Source: Streptomyces avidinii
GTDB lineage: Bacteria > Actinomycetota > Actinomycetes > Streptomycetales > Streptomycetaceae
NCBI RefSeq assembly: GCF_014650695.1
Contig: NZ_BMVL01000002.1
Location: 701,416-765,415 of the forward strand
Reading direction: 5' to 3'
DNA length: 64,000 nt
The translations under genes and the position numbers were made by a program. Within the stretch, counting starts at the first letter, position 1. The number at the start of each line of letters is the position of its first letter. Positions 15,532 through 23,964 of this stretch are shown here, piece by piece. The notes below the pieces were generated by a model. It was not told the origin of the DNA, searched no databases, and saw only the letters and a list, made by a program, of their open reading frames with translations.

Positions 15532-16842
15532 TCACGCCTCGTCGCGGGCGAGGGACAGCAGGCGGTCCAGGACACGGGGGCCGCCGGCACGGACGCCGTC
15601 GTGCTCGAACTCGTCCGTCACCCAGGTCCGCAAGCCCCGGATGGAGCGGGCCGTCTCCAACGAGTGCGCGGTGTCCACGTACATGTCGTCGTGGTAGACG
15701 GCGGCGGCCACCGGCACCTCATTGGCGGCCAGGCGGGCCGGATCGTAGAGGGGCTGCCAGCCGGTGCGGGCGGCCAGGAGTTCGGCGGTCTCGCGCAGCG
15801 GGGCGAGGGCCGGGTCGGTGGTGAAGTGCCAGGGGTGGATGGTCTCGCCGGTGAAGAGCAGCGGCTCGTCGCCCGCGAGGGCCTTGTCCGCGTCGAAGCG
15901 GGGGTGGCCGGCGCGCACGCGTTCGGCGGCCCAGGCGGTGGGGGTGGCGGGGTCCTGGGCGTAGATCGCCTCATGGTGCAGCGCGTAGAGGGGGTGTCCG
16001 GCGAAGGAGAGCAGGCCGCGGGCGCTCTCCAGGAAGGCGTCGGAGAGGGCGGGTCCCGCGGGGGTCGGGACGAAGGCGTCCTCCAGCAGGTAGTGGAGCT
16101 GGTGGCTGCCGTCGCCCCCGCCGAGGAGGATGCCGAGGGACTGGAAGCCCTCGACGGTGAGGCGGTGGCCGCCGGGGAGTTCGGCCGGTGCTTGCGCGAG
16201 GTGGGCGGCGATCCGGCGGGCGCGTTCGACGTCCATCGGGTAGCGGGCGTAGTGGGCCAGGTTCTTGCGCTCGATGCGGGGGTACGCGGCCTCGTACACC
16301 TCGTCGGCGGTGGCGGTCAGGGACGGCAGGCCACCGGTGATCAGCGCGGCCGTGAGGCCTTCGGGCGCGGTGGAGAGGTAGCGGGTCGCACAGAAGCCGC
16401 CGAAGCTCTGGCCGAGCACGGTCCAGGGCGCGCCGCCGGTCAGGCCGGGCCGGATGGTTTCGGCGTCGCGCACGATGGAGTCGGCGCGGAAGTGGCTGAG
16501 GTACTCGGCCTGCCGGTCGGGGGTGCCGCGCAGGGGCAGGGTCTGCCGGTTCACCGGGGTGGAGCGGCCCGTTCCGCGCTGGTCGAGGAGGAGTACCCGG
16601 TACTCGGTCAGGGCGCGCTCCAGCCAGGCCTGGCGGCCGATGAAACGGCGGGCGCCGAAGCCCGGACCGCCCTCCAGGTAGAGCAGCCACGGCAGCGTCT
16701 CGGGGTCCTTGCCGGCGGCGACGACCTCGCGGGCGTACAGCTCGATCCGCTCCCCGTCCGGGCGCGCGTGGTCCAGGGGGACGGAGAACCGGTGGTCGGT
16801 GAGGACCGTGCCGGGCTGGCGGTAGCTGTGTGCGGTGGTCAC
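15532..16842 (-). CDS. alpha/beta hydrolase, proline iminopeptidase-like
   Basis: 436 residues, longer than the usual 300-330 of proline iminopeptidases and close to the larger actinobacterial subgroup. Visible are the oxyanion region WLLYLEGGPGFGARR, LLLDQRGTGRSTPV (DQRGxGxS, family hallmark), the nucleophile elbow VLGQSFGGFCATRYLS and the late His in FEHDGVRAGG. It likely removes N-terminal proline or hydrolyses a related amide or ester in the cytoplasm; there is no signal peptide. It is a single gene with a downstream end 120 bases from the FG-GAP gene start. Confidence 0.85.
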   Translation of the reverse strand: MTTAHSYRQPGTVLTDHRFSVPLDHARPDGERIELYAREVVAAGKDPETLPWLLYLEGGPGFGARRFIGRQAWLERALTEYRVLLLDQRGTGRSTPVNRQTLPLRGTPDRQAEYLSHFRADSIVRDAETIRPGLTGGAPWTVLGQSFGGFCATRYLSTAPEGLTAALITGGLPSLTATADEVYEAAYPRIERKNLAHYARYPMDVERARRIAAHLAQAPAELPGGHRLTVEGFQSLGILLGGGDGSHQLHYLLEDAFVPTPAGPALSDAFLESARGLLSFAGHPLYALHHEAIYAQDPATPTAWAAERVRAGHPRFDADKALAGDEPLLFTGETIHPWHFTTDPALAPLRETAELLAARTGWQPLYDPARLAANEVPVAAAVYHDDMYVDTAHSLETARSIRGLRTWVTDEFEHDGVRAGGPRVLDRLLSLARDEA

Positions 16843-16987
16843 GGACGGCCCCCAGGGGTACGAGGTGATGAAGACCGCGCCCCGGCCGGGTGGCGGCGGG
16901 GGCGCGGGGTGGTGGCCCGATTCTAGGCGGGCCGGGTTCGGCCGGACGGGCCGGCGGTGTGCCGGACCGGTGTTGCCGGACGGGGCG

Positions 16988-18073
16988 TCAGAACTCGACG
17001 ACCGAGCGGAGGACCTCGCCGCGTTCCATCCGGGCGAAGGCGTCCTCGACTCCGTCGAGCGGGATGGTCTCGGAGACGAAGGCGTCCAGGTCGAGCCGGC
17101 CCTGCAGGTAGAGGTCGATCAGCAGGGGGAAGTCGCGCTCGGGCAGGCAGTCCCCGTACCAGGAGGACTTCAGGGCGCCGCCGCGGCCGAAGACGTCGAG
17201 GAGCGGGAGTTCGAGCTTCATCTCCGGGGTCGGCACGCCGACCAGGACCACCGTCCCGGCGAGGTCGCGCGCGTAGAAGGCCTGGCGGTAGGTCTCGGGG
17301 CGGCCCACGGCGTCGATGACCACGTCCGCGCCGTTGCCGCCGGTCAGGCCCTGGATGGCCTTGACGACGTCGTCGGTCCGCCCGTTGACGGTGTGCGTGG
17401 CGCCCAGGCCCCGGGCCCATTCCAGCTTCCGGTCGTCGAGGTCCACGGCGATGATCCGCGAGGCGCCCGCCAGGCGGGCTCCGGCCACGGCCGCGTTGCC
17501 CACTCCCCCGCAGCCGATGACGGCGACGGAGTCGCCCCGCCCGACGTTGCCGGTGTTGAGGGCGGCGCCGAGGCCGGCCATCACCCCGCAGCCGAGGAGG
17601 CCGGCGGCGGCCGGGGCGGCGGCCGGGTCCACCTTGGTGCACTGGCCGGCGGCGACCAGGGTCTTCTCGGCGAAGGCGCCGATCCCCAGGGCCGGGGAGA
17701 GCGGGGTGCCGTCCTCCAGGGTCATGGGCTGGGTGGCGTTGTGCGTGGCGAAGCAGTACCAGGGGCGTCCGCGCCTGCAGGCGCGACAGGTGCCGCACAC
17801 CGCACGCCAGTTGAGGATCACGAAGTCTCCGGGCGCCACGGAGGTGACGTCCGGGCCGACGGATTCGACGATGCCGGCGGCCTCGTGGCCGAGCAGGAAG
17901 GGGAACTCGTCGTTGATGCCGCCCTCCCGGTAGTGCAGGTCGGTGTGGCAGACCCCGCAGGCCTGCACCCGGACGAGGGCCTCGCCGGGTCCCGGGTCGG
18001 GCACGAGGATCGTCGTCGTCTCCACCGGTGCGCCCTTGCTCCGGGCGATGACCCCTCGTACGCGATGCGTCAC
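16988..18073 (-). CDS. S-(hydroxymethyl)mycothiol dehydrogenase-type zinc alcohol dehydrogenase
   Basis: With GTG 18073 as start the protein has 361 residues, the normal length of actinobacterial mycothiol-dependent formaldehyde dehydrogenases, and begins [18 protein letters not shown] as they do. Catalytic zinc: [15 protein letters not shown] and GHEAAG. Structural zinc: [18 protein letters not shown] loop: [19 protein letters not shown]. The family oxidises formaldehyde as its mycothiol adduct, in the cytoplasm. An upstream in-frame TTG (18109) is rejected because it lacks an RBS and adds unrelated residues. The MBL-fold partner often found next to such genes is absent. Confidence 0.85.
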   Translation of the reverse strand: MTHRVRGVIARSKGAPVETTTILVPDPGPGEALVRVQACGVCHTDLHYREGGINDEFPFLLGHEAAGIVESVGPDVTSVAPGDFVILNWRAVCGTCRACRRGRPWYCFATHNATQPMTLEDGTPLSPALGIGAFAEKTLVAAGQCTKVDPAAAPAAAGLLGCGVMAGLGAALNTGNVGRGDSVAVIGCGGVGNAAVAGARLAGASRIIAVDLDDRKLEWARGLGATHTVNGRTDDVVKAIQGLTGGNGADVVIDAVGRPETYRQAFYARDLAGTVVLVGVPTPEMKLELPLLDVFGRGGALKSSWYGDCLPERDFPLLIDLYLQGRLDLDAFVSETIPLDGVEDAFARMERGEVLRSVVEF

Positions 18074-18146
18074 GTCGTACCCCGCTCTGATCGAATCGGT
18101 CTGGATCAACGAACGTACACGGGCGGCACCCGGTACGGGAGTTGTG

Positions 18147-19085
18147 TCACGTCACGGCGCGCGACCCGGCCAGATCCGGTGGTACGGCGGCCCGAAGTGC
18201 CGCGCCGAAGGCCGCCACGGCGGGGTGGGCGCCGGCGCCGCTGCGAAAGGCGAGGTTGGTACGGCGCTGCATGAGCAGGCGCGTGAGGTGTACGGCAGGC
18301 CGGTCCGGGCCGGTGACCCCGAGCTGGGGCACGACGGCCACGCCCTGGCCCGCCGCGACGAGGGCCAGCACGGTGGCGAACTCGTCGACCCGGTGGCGGA
18401 CGCGCGGGGTGAAGCCTGCGGCCTGGCAGGCCCGGACCGTCATGGCGTGGCAGAGGGTGCCGGGGGTGGCGGTGATCCAGGGCGCCCGGGCGTGGGTACG
18501 CAGGGCCGCTCCCTGGTCCGGTTCCGGTACCCCTGGCCGGCCGGAGGCCGGGTCGGCGGGCGCGGCCAGGTACATCGCCTCGCTGTACAGCGGTTCGGTG
18601 GCCAGCCCCGGCTCGGGCTCGGCCGGTACGAAGTCGTACTCGTGCACCAGCGCCACGTCCAGGTCCCCGGCTCGCAGGGCGTGTGCCACCGCGGCCGGGT
18701 CGGTCTCCGAGACCATCGGCTCCAGCCCCGGGTGGCGCCGGGCGAGGGCGATCAGCGCGGCCGGGACGATGGCCCGGGTCGCTGTGGGGAAGGTGCCGAT
18801 CCGCAGGGCACCGGCGAGCCCGCCGCGCGCCTCGGCGAGATCGGCCTCGGCCTGTTCCAGCTGTTCGAGGACGGCCTCGGCGTGCCGGACCAGGTTCTGG
18901 CCCGCCGGGGTGAGCCGGACCCGGCGGCCGGTGCGCTCCAGCAGGGGCAGGCCGGCTTCGCGTTCGAGGACGGTGAGCTGTTGGGAGACCGCCGAAGGGC
19001 TGAAGGCGAGGGCGTCGGCGACGGCGACGATGGTGCCGCGGCGGGCCAGTTCGCGCAGCAGGCGCAGGCGTCGTACGTCGAGCAT
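18147..19085 (-). CDS. LysR-family transcriptional regulator
   Basis: 312 residues: N-terminal winged HTH ([62 protein letters not shown], residues 1-62), then a periplasmic-binding-protein-like effector domain with [18 protein letters not shown] and [17 protein letters not shown]. It is divergent from a dapA-like gene with a 71-bp gap that contains a CTTAC-N7-GTAAG dyad, the classic arrangement of a LysR regulator controlling its neighbour and itself. The effector is unknown. Confidence 0.9.
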   Translation of the reverse strand: MLDVRRLRLLRELARRGTIVAVADALAFSPSAVSQQLTVLEREAGLPLLERTGRRVRLTPAGQNLVRHAEAVLEQLEQAEADLAEARGGLAGALRIGTFPTATRAIVPAALIALARRHPGLEPMVSETDPAAVAHALRAGDLDVALVHEYDFVPAEPEPGLATEPLYSEAMYLAAPADPASGRPGVPEPDQGAALRTHARAPWITATPGTLCHAMTVRACQAAGFTPRVRHRVDEFATVLALVAAGQGVAVVPQLGVTGPDRPAVHLTRLLMQRRTNLAFRSGAGAHPAVAAFGAALRAAVPPDLAGSRAVT

Positions 19086-19093
19086 CGGCTCAG

Positions 19094-19110
19094 CTTACGG
19101 TTCGGGTAAG
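19094..19110. promoter_or_regulatory. LysR-type T-N11-A dyad between the LysR and dapA-like genes
   Basis: CTTAC and GTAAG form a perfect 5-bp inverted repeat around GGTTCGG, matching the T-N11-A form of LysR boxes. It is 9 bases from the LysR start codon and 47 from the dapA-like start. Confidence 0.55.
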
Positions 19111-19156
19111 AAACGCGAACTGGATTTGATCCTTTCCGCGGGCCAGTCTCGTCGAC

Positions 19157-20128
19157 ATGGCACAGGACACCGCAGACACCGCAGACACCGCAGACACCGC
19201 AACGACAGCAACGACAGCAACAGCCCTTCCGGCCCGACCCCTGCAGGGGATCCACGTACCGCTCGTCACGCCCTTCACCCGCGCCGGGGAGGTTGCAGCC
19301 GAGGCGCTGGAGGCGCTCGCCCACGAGGTGCTCGACGCGGGCGCCACCGGGATCGTCGCGCTGGGCACCACCGCGGAGGCGGCATGCCTCGACGAGGCGG
19401 AGCGCGACCTCGTCACCGCCGTGTGCGCCCGGGTCTGCGGAGAGCGGGGCGCGCCGCTGATCGTCGGGGCGGGGGCGAGCGGCACCCGGGCCGCCGAGGC
19501 CTCGCTGGCCCTGCTGGCCCGGTGGCCCGCGGTGCGGGCGGCGCTGGTGACGGTGCCGGCGTTCGTCCGACCCGCGGCCGCCGGTGTACTGGCGCACTTC
19601 GCGCGGCTGGCCGGTGCGAGCCCGGTCCCGCTGATCGTCTATCACGTCCCGTACCGCACCGGGCAGCCGCTGGACGCGGCCGCGCTGCGGGCGCTCGGAT
19701 CGCTGCCGGGGGTCGTCGGGGTGAAGTACGCGGGCGGCGGCATCGGCGAGGACGCGGTGGCGCTGCTCGGTGACCTGCCGGCCGGATTCGAGGTGCTGGC
19801 GGGTGACGACGTGTACCTGTCGCCGCTGCTGGCGCTGGGTGCGGCGGGCGGGATCCTGGCCTCGGCACATCTGGCGACGGGCCGTTTCGCGGAGCTCGCC
19901 GGGGCATGGCGGGCGGGTGACGTGGCGAAGGCCCGGCCGCTGGGGCACGCGCTGGCCCGCATGTCGGCGGCGGCCTTCGCCGAGCCGAATCCGGCGGTGC
20001 TCAAGGGCGTCCTGCACGCGCAGGGGCGGATCCCGACCCCGGACGTCCGGCTGCCCCTGCTACCGGCCTCGGAGGGAGCCGTGAAGGCGGTGACGGCAGC
20101 GCTGGAGGGGCTGGAGGGGCCGGTGTGA
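19157..20128 (+). CDS. DapA / N-acetylneuraminate lyase family aldolase
   Basis: 323 residues of the class I aldolase barrel: GIHVPLVTPFTRAGEV, GIVALGTTAEAACLDEAE (the G-T-T-x-E phosphate/carboxylate loop, with A replacing the usual G), VYHVPYRTG (catalytic Tyr region) and GVKYAGG with the Schiff-base Lys. This is probably a paralogue of 4-hydroxy-tetrahydrodipicolinate synthase rather than the housekeeping DapA, given the LysR partner. The N-terminus is an odd tail, DTADTADTADTATTATTAT, encoded by four exact copies of a 9-bp unit and two of another. No clear RBS precedes ATG 19157. Confidence 0.8.
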   Translation: MAQDTADTADTADTATTATTATALPARPLQGIHVPLVTPFTRAGEVAAEALEALAHEVLDAGATGIVALGTTAEAACLDEAERDLVTAVCARVCGERGAPLIVGAGASGTRAAEASLALLARWPAVRAALVTVPAFVRPAAAGVLAHFARLAGASPVPLIVYHVPYRTGQPLDAAALRALGSLPGVVGVKYAGGGIGEDAVALLGDLPAGFEVLAGDDVYLSPLLALGAAGGILASAHLATGRFAELAGAWRAGDVAKARPLGHALARMSAAAFAEPNPAVLKGVLHAQGRIPTPDVRLPLLPASEGAVKAVTAALEGLEGPV

Positions 20129-20566
20129 CCCGAGGGGTGAACCGGCCGCCGAGCGGAGGTGAGCGGGCGGCGGAGCATCAGCCCCGGACGGCCGGCAATC
20201 CGCCGGAAAGAATCCCTAATGGGCGATTCGCCGCCTACGGGCCGGTCGCCCGAATGCGGCACCCGGAGAGCGGACTTGCCCGAATTGGGCGCCCGGTCGT
20301 CGACCCGTGATATGAGCCACACCGAACACCTCAACATCATTTCCCGCAAATAGCCGGTCCCCTTTTCCGGAAAGGGAATCGGCTATTGCGCCATGCCGCC
20401 TTCAAGGTCATTTACCCGACCGAAAGCGAGATGTCGATCTATCGGTGGAATTCGGGGCTTGTTCGGGCACGGCGCGCTCGCCTACGGTCACCTCGTTCCT
20501 GGTGGTCAGGTGCCGAATCCGGCCCCCGCCCGGGATCTCCCGTCCCCCCACGTGAGGAATTCCGCC
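20129..20566 (+). promoter_or_regulatory. 438-bp leader of the LysM gene with hairpin and possible riboswitch segment
   Basis: No gene is evident. GC falls between 20200 and 20460. A long hairpin lies at 20349-20387 (AATAGCCG...CGGCTATT, with an inner CCCTTT/AAAGGG arm), suited to termination or antitermination. Nearer the gene, 20500-20525 reads TGCCGAATCCGGC, similar to the CCGAAUCCG element of ydaO/yuaA c-di-AMP riboswitches, which in Streptomyces commonly precede cell-wall hydrolase genes of this kind. Other riboswitch elements such as GGGGGAACCA are not obvious, so the assignment is tentative. Confidence 0.35.
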
Positions 20567-21241
20567 ATGCCTGCAAAGGGTAAGCACCGTCGGCCGAAGC
20601 ACTACCGGATCACCCGCAAGCTGGCTCTCGCCGGCACCGGTGGCGCGGCCCTCACTCTCCCGCTGATCAGCGCGACCACCGCCGGAGCGGTGGAGACCGC
20701 CGCTCCCATGACCTATTCCGTGGTCGCGGGCGACACCCTTTCGGAGATCGCGGCGCAGCATTCCCTCAGTGGCGGCTGGCAGCAGCTCTACGACGCGAAC
20801 AAGACCGTCGTCGGTGACAACCCGTCGGTCATCCGCCCCGGCATCAAACTGACCATCGGCAAGCAGGCGAAGGCGGCCGCGGCGGCCAAGACCGCCGCCG
20901 TCAAGCCCGCCACGGCCTACCCGAACAATCTCGACGGGTGGATCCGAGAGTCCCTCGACGTCATGGCGAAGCACGGTATTCCCGGCTCCTACAACGGAAT
21001 TCACCGCAACGTGATGCGCGAGTCCTCCGGCAACCCGCTGGCGATCAACAACTGGGACATCAACGCCCGGAACGGAATCCCGTCCAAGGGCCTGCTCCAG
21101 GTCATCGACCCCACCTTCCGCGCCTACCACGTACCCGGCACCGCGCAGGACTCCTACGACCCGGTCGCCAACATCACCGCCGCCTGCAATTACGCAGCCG
21201 CGCGCTACGGCTCGATCGACAACGTCAACGGGCCCTACTAG
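20567..21241 (+). CDS. secreted LysM / lytic-transglycosylase cell-wall hydrolase
   Basis: 224 residues. Basic N-terminus and signal peptide (about 1-41, ending TTAGAVET), one LysM peptidoglycan-binding module (TYSVVAGDTLSEIAAQHSLSGGWQQLYDANKTVV...IRPGIKLTI, about 48-97), an Ala/Lys linker, and a lysozyme-like transglycosylase domain with the catalytic Glu in HRNVMRESSGNPLAINNWDIN and GLLQVIDPTFRAY...DPVANITAACNYAAARYG. It would cleave peptidoglycan glycan strands during growth or spore germination. ATG 20567 follows GTGAGGAA. The long leader suggests RNA-level control. Confidence 0.88.
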   Translation: MPAKGKHRRPKHYRITRKLALAGTGGAALTLPLISATTAGAVETAAPMTYSVVAGDTLSEIAAQHSLSGGWQQLYDANKTVVGDNPSVIRPGIKLTIGKQAKAAAAAKTAAVKPATAYPNNLDGWIRESLDVMAKHGIPGSYNGIHRNVMRESSGNPLAINNWDINARNGIPSKGLLQVIDPTFRAYHVPGTAQDSYDPVANITAACNYAAARYGSIDNVNGPY

Positions 21242-21259
21242 GAAACTCCCTGCACCGGT

Positions 21260-22165
21260 TCACACCGGGCGACGCCGGGCGGCGCGGACGAGGATCCGCA
21301 GGGGCGCCGCCAGGCCGTACCCGGTGTCCCGGCGCAGGGCGGCGACCCCCGCGCGCTCCACGGCGGTCAGCTGGTGCGCCATCAGCTCCGTCATGGTCGC
21401 GATCACGGGACGCAGCCCGGGCTCGGCGAGGTCGAGGATGCCGCGGGCGGCGTCCAGAGCCGTACGGGCACGCCGGCACTCGGCGGCGAGGAGGGCTCGT
21501 ACGGCCGGGGTGTCGCGGGCCTGTTCCAGGTCGGCGCGGGTCACCGCGTGGTCGGCGAGACGGGCGCGGGGGATGCAGAGCCGGCCGTCCGCGAGGTCAC
21601 CGCAGAGGTCTGCGAGGAAGTCCACGCGCTGGGCGGCGTCGACGAAGCGCCGCCAGCCCGCCGCTTGTTCGGGGTCGGGGCCGCCCCGGTACTGGAGCCC
21701 GGTGAAGACCAGCACCCCCGGCCACGCGTACGCGTCGAGGTAGGCCTGGAAGTCCTCCTCCGCCTCGAAGCCGTCGAATCCGGCCTCGGCGGTGGCGGCA
21801 CCCGCCAGGAAGCGGGAGACCCAGTGCGGCGGCAGGCCGCGGGATTCCACCGCGTGCGCGTAGGCCCGCAGCAGCGGGTCGGGACTGTCCCCGGACTTCA
21901 GGGCCGCCTCCACCCGCTCGGACAACGCGGCGAGACCGGCGGCCCGTTGCGCCGCGGTACCGGTCTCGGCGACGTCGTCGACCAGGTTCATGAAGGCGAG
22001 ACCGGCGGCGAGGCAGGGCACCAGCGGCGGCGAGGCGAGCATCCGCAGCGCCAGGTACGGGGCCGGCTCGCGGCGGAGCACCCGGCGGGCGGCGTACGTG
22101 TAGTCGTCCCGCAGGCGGGATCCGGACACACCGGCCGCCGTGAGGGTGGTGCGCCAGCTGGGCAT
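21260..22165 (-). CDS. squalene/phytoene synthase family protein
   Basis: 301 residues of the trans-isoprenyl head-to-head synthase family. The first Asp-rich region reads AGLAFMNLVDDVAETG (about 70-85; the family has DxxxD) and the second DLCGDLADGRLCIPRARL, the counterpart of QLxNxLRDVxEDxxxGRxYLP. The motifs are degenerate: the second keeps D-x-x-D only in part, so a squalene, phytoene or non-canonical activity cannot be chosen. No hopene or carotenoid genes are nearby. It lies 53 bases behind a Ser/Thr kinase gene in the same direction and may be cotranscribed with it. Confidence 0.75.
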   Translation of the reverse strand: MPSWRTTLTAAGVSGSRLRDDYTYAARRVLRREPAPYLALRMLASPPLVPCLAAGLAFMNLVDDVAETGTAAQRAAGLAALSERVEAALKSGDSPDPLLRAYAHAVESRGLPPHWVSRFLAGAATAEAGFDGFEAEEDFQAYLDAYAWPGVLVFTGLQYRGGPDPEQAAGWRRFVDAAQRVDFLADLCGDLADGRLCIPRARLADHAVTRADLEQARDTPAVRALLAAECRRARTALDAARGILDLAEPGLRPVIATMTELMAHQLTAVERAGVAALRRDTGYGLAAPLRILVRAARRRPV

Positions 22166-22218
22166 GGTGGTCGTGCTCCCTGACCTGTCGGACCGTACGT
22201 GCGTACGGGTACAGGATG

Positions 22219-23937
22219 TCAGGAGCCGACGACCTTCTTGACCTTGCCGTCGATGCCGGCCAGCACATAGCCGCCGCGGCCGTACTCGTCGCTGAGGTAG
22301 GGGCGCATGCACGGGACCTGGTCCATCATCCACGGCTCGACGATCACATAGGTCGAGGTCGGCTTCTCGACCCCCAGCTCCTTCTTGGACTGCTCCAGCA
22401 GGCCGGGCAGCGCGTCCCAGTTGACGGTCGACATGTCGATCAGCGGCTCACCCTCCTCGACCGTGCCGTCGGGGCCGGTGCGCTTGGCCGCCCCGTCCCG
22501 GTACTGCCACGCGTCGACGGTCTCGGCGCCGGGGGCGGTGGGGATCGAGGCGAGCACGTACCCGTCGTAGACCTTGAGGTCCACGAAGGTCGTGGTCCCG
22601 GTCTTCTCCTTGAGCGCCGCGAGGGCGGTCCGGATGTTCTGCGGGGTGAGCATGCTGCCGCGGGCCGTGCCGGCCTGGGACGTGCTCGCCTTCGGTCGGG
22701 GGGTCAGGACGGGGGAACCCCCCGGGGTGGCGGCGACGGGCCGGGTGGCGCGGGCGTCGACGGCGTCGTCGTCGCCGGAGTTCCCGTCGGGCAGCGACTG
22801 GACGATCCCGACGACGGCGGCCGCGAGCACCACCGTGAGCGCGGCGCCGATCAGGGCCGGGCGCCGGCGCGGGGCGGACGCCAGCGGAACGGGCGTGGTC
22901 GTGGACCCGTACGGGGAGGAACCGGCGCCGAACGGAGGCGGGGTGGGTGATCCGTAGGGGCCGCCGTACGGGCCGAACTGCCCCGGGACGGCCGGCGCGC
23001 CGCCGACCGGCGTGACGGCGGCGAGCGGTGCCGGGACGATCGGCGGTGCCGGGACGACCGGTGCTGCGCCCGCGCCGTAGCCGGACCCGAGAGCGGCGCT
23101 CGCGTCCCGGAGCAGCTGTTCCAGCTGCGCCCCGTCGGGCCGCGCCGCCGGGTCCCGTACGAGCAGCCGTTCCAGTACGGGCGCCAGCGGGCCGGAGCGC
23201 ACGGGCGCCGGGATCGGCTCGTCGAGCACGGCGACGACGGTGGCCAGGCTGGTGGCCCGGCGCAGCGGGTGAACCCCCTCGGCGGCCACGTAGAGCAGCA
23301 TGCCCAGCGACCACAGGTCGGAGGCGGCCAGTCCCTCCTCCCCGCGGACGCGTTCGGGCGCGATGTATTCGGGCGAGCCGATCAGCACCCCGGTCGAGGT
23401 GAGCCCGGTGGATCCGTGCAGGGCCGCGATGCCGAAGTCGGTGAGCACCGCCGACCCGCTGGGGCGCAGCAGCACGTTGGCCGGCTTCACATCGCGGTGG
23501 AGCACCCCTTCGGCGTGCGCGGCGCGCAGCGCGGAGAGCACGTCGAGGCCGAGCCGCAGCACGTCCGCGGGCGGCATCGGACCGGATGCCAGCCGGTCGT
23601 GCAGCGAGCCGCCCTGGACCAGCTCCATGACGATCCACGGGTGCCCGTCCCCGCCGTCGGGCGGTTCGACGATGTGGTGGATCGTCACCACGTGCGGGTG
23701 GGCGAGGCGGGCGAGGGCGCGGGCCTCACGGACGGCCCGTTCGCGCAGCTGGTCGGCGAGACCGGGCTGGGCGGCGGCGGTCGCCGGGTCCGGCGGGCGC
23801 ACCTCCTTGAGTGCGACCTCGCGGTGCAGGGCGATGTCGCGGGCGCGCCACACCGTACCCATGCCCCCGCTGCCCAGGGGTGCGACCAGCTCGAAACGGC
23901 CGTCGATCAGCTGTCTGCCGGCCTCACTCGTATCCAT
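22219..23937 (-). CDS. membrane Ser/Thr protein kinase (PknB-like)
   Basis: 572 residues. Kinase domain about 14-280: glycine loop LGSGGMGTVW (21-30), Lys44 in VALKEV, HRDVKPANVLL (147-157), DFG (167-169) and SPEYIAPE. A Pro/Ala/Gly-rich juxtamembrane stretch runs to one transmembrane helix (about 360-380, ALIGAALTVVLAAAVVGIVQ), followed by an extracellular domain of some 190 residues with no PASTA repeats. It is a eukaryote-type sensor kinase whose ligand and targets are unknown. Start at 23937 just downstream of the PNGase A-like gene. Confidence 0.93.
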   Translation of the reverse strand: MDTSEAGRQLIDGRFELVAPLGSGGMGTVWRARDIALHREVALKEVRPPDPATAAAQPGLADQLRERAVREARALARLAHPHVVTIHHIVEPPDGGDGHPWIVMELVQGGSLHDRLASGPMPPADVLRLGLDVLSALRAAHAEGVLHRDVKPANVLLRPSGSAVLTDFGIAALHGSTGLTSTGVLIGSPEYIAPERVRGEEGLAASDLWSLGMLLYVAAEGVHPLRRATSLATVVAVLDEPIPAPVRSGPLAPVLERLLVRDPAARPDGAQLEQLLRDASAALGSGYGAGAAPVVPAPPIVPAPLAAVTPVGGAPAVPGQFGPYGGPYGSPTPPPFGAGSSPYGSTTTPVPLASAPRRRPALIGAALTVVLAAAVVGIVQSLPDGNSGDDDAVDARATRPVAATPGGSPVLTPRPKASTSQAGTARGSMLTPQNIRTALAALKEKTGTTTFVDLKVYDGYVLASIPTAPGAETVDAWQYRDGAAKRTGPDGTVEEGEPLIDMSTVNWDALPGLLEQSKKELGVEKPTSTYVIVEPWMMDQVPCMRPYLSDEYGRGGYVLAGIDGKVKKVVGS

Positions 23938-23964
23938 GGCCGCTCATCGTAGGGGGCGGCGGAC

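Noticed and set aside
18074-18109. TTG start 36 bases upstream for the mycothiol-type dehydrogenase
   Set aside because: No RBS, atypical N-terminus and over-length; GTG 18073 gives the normal 361 residues.
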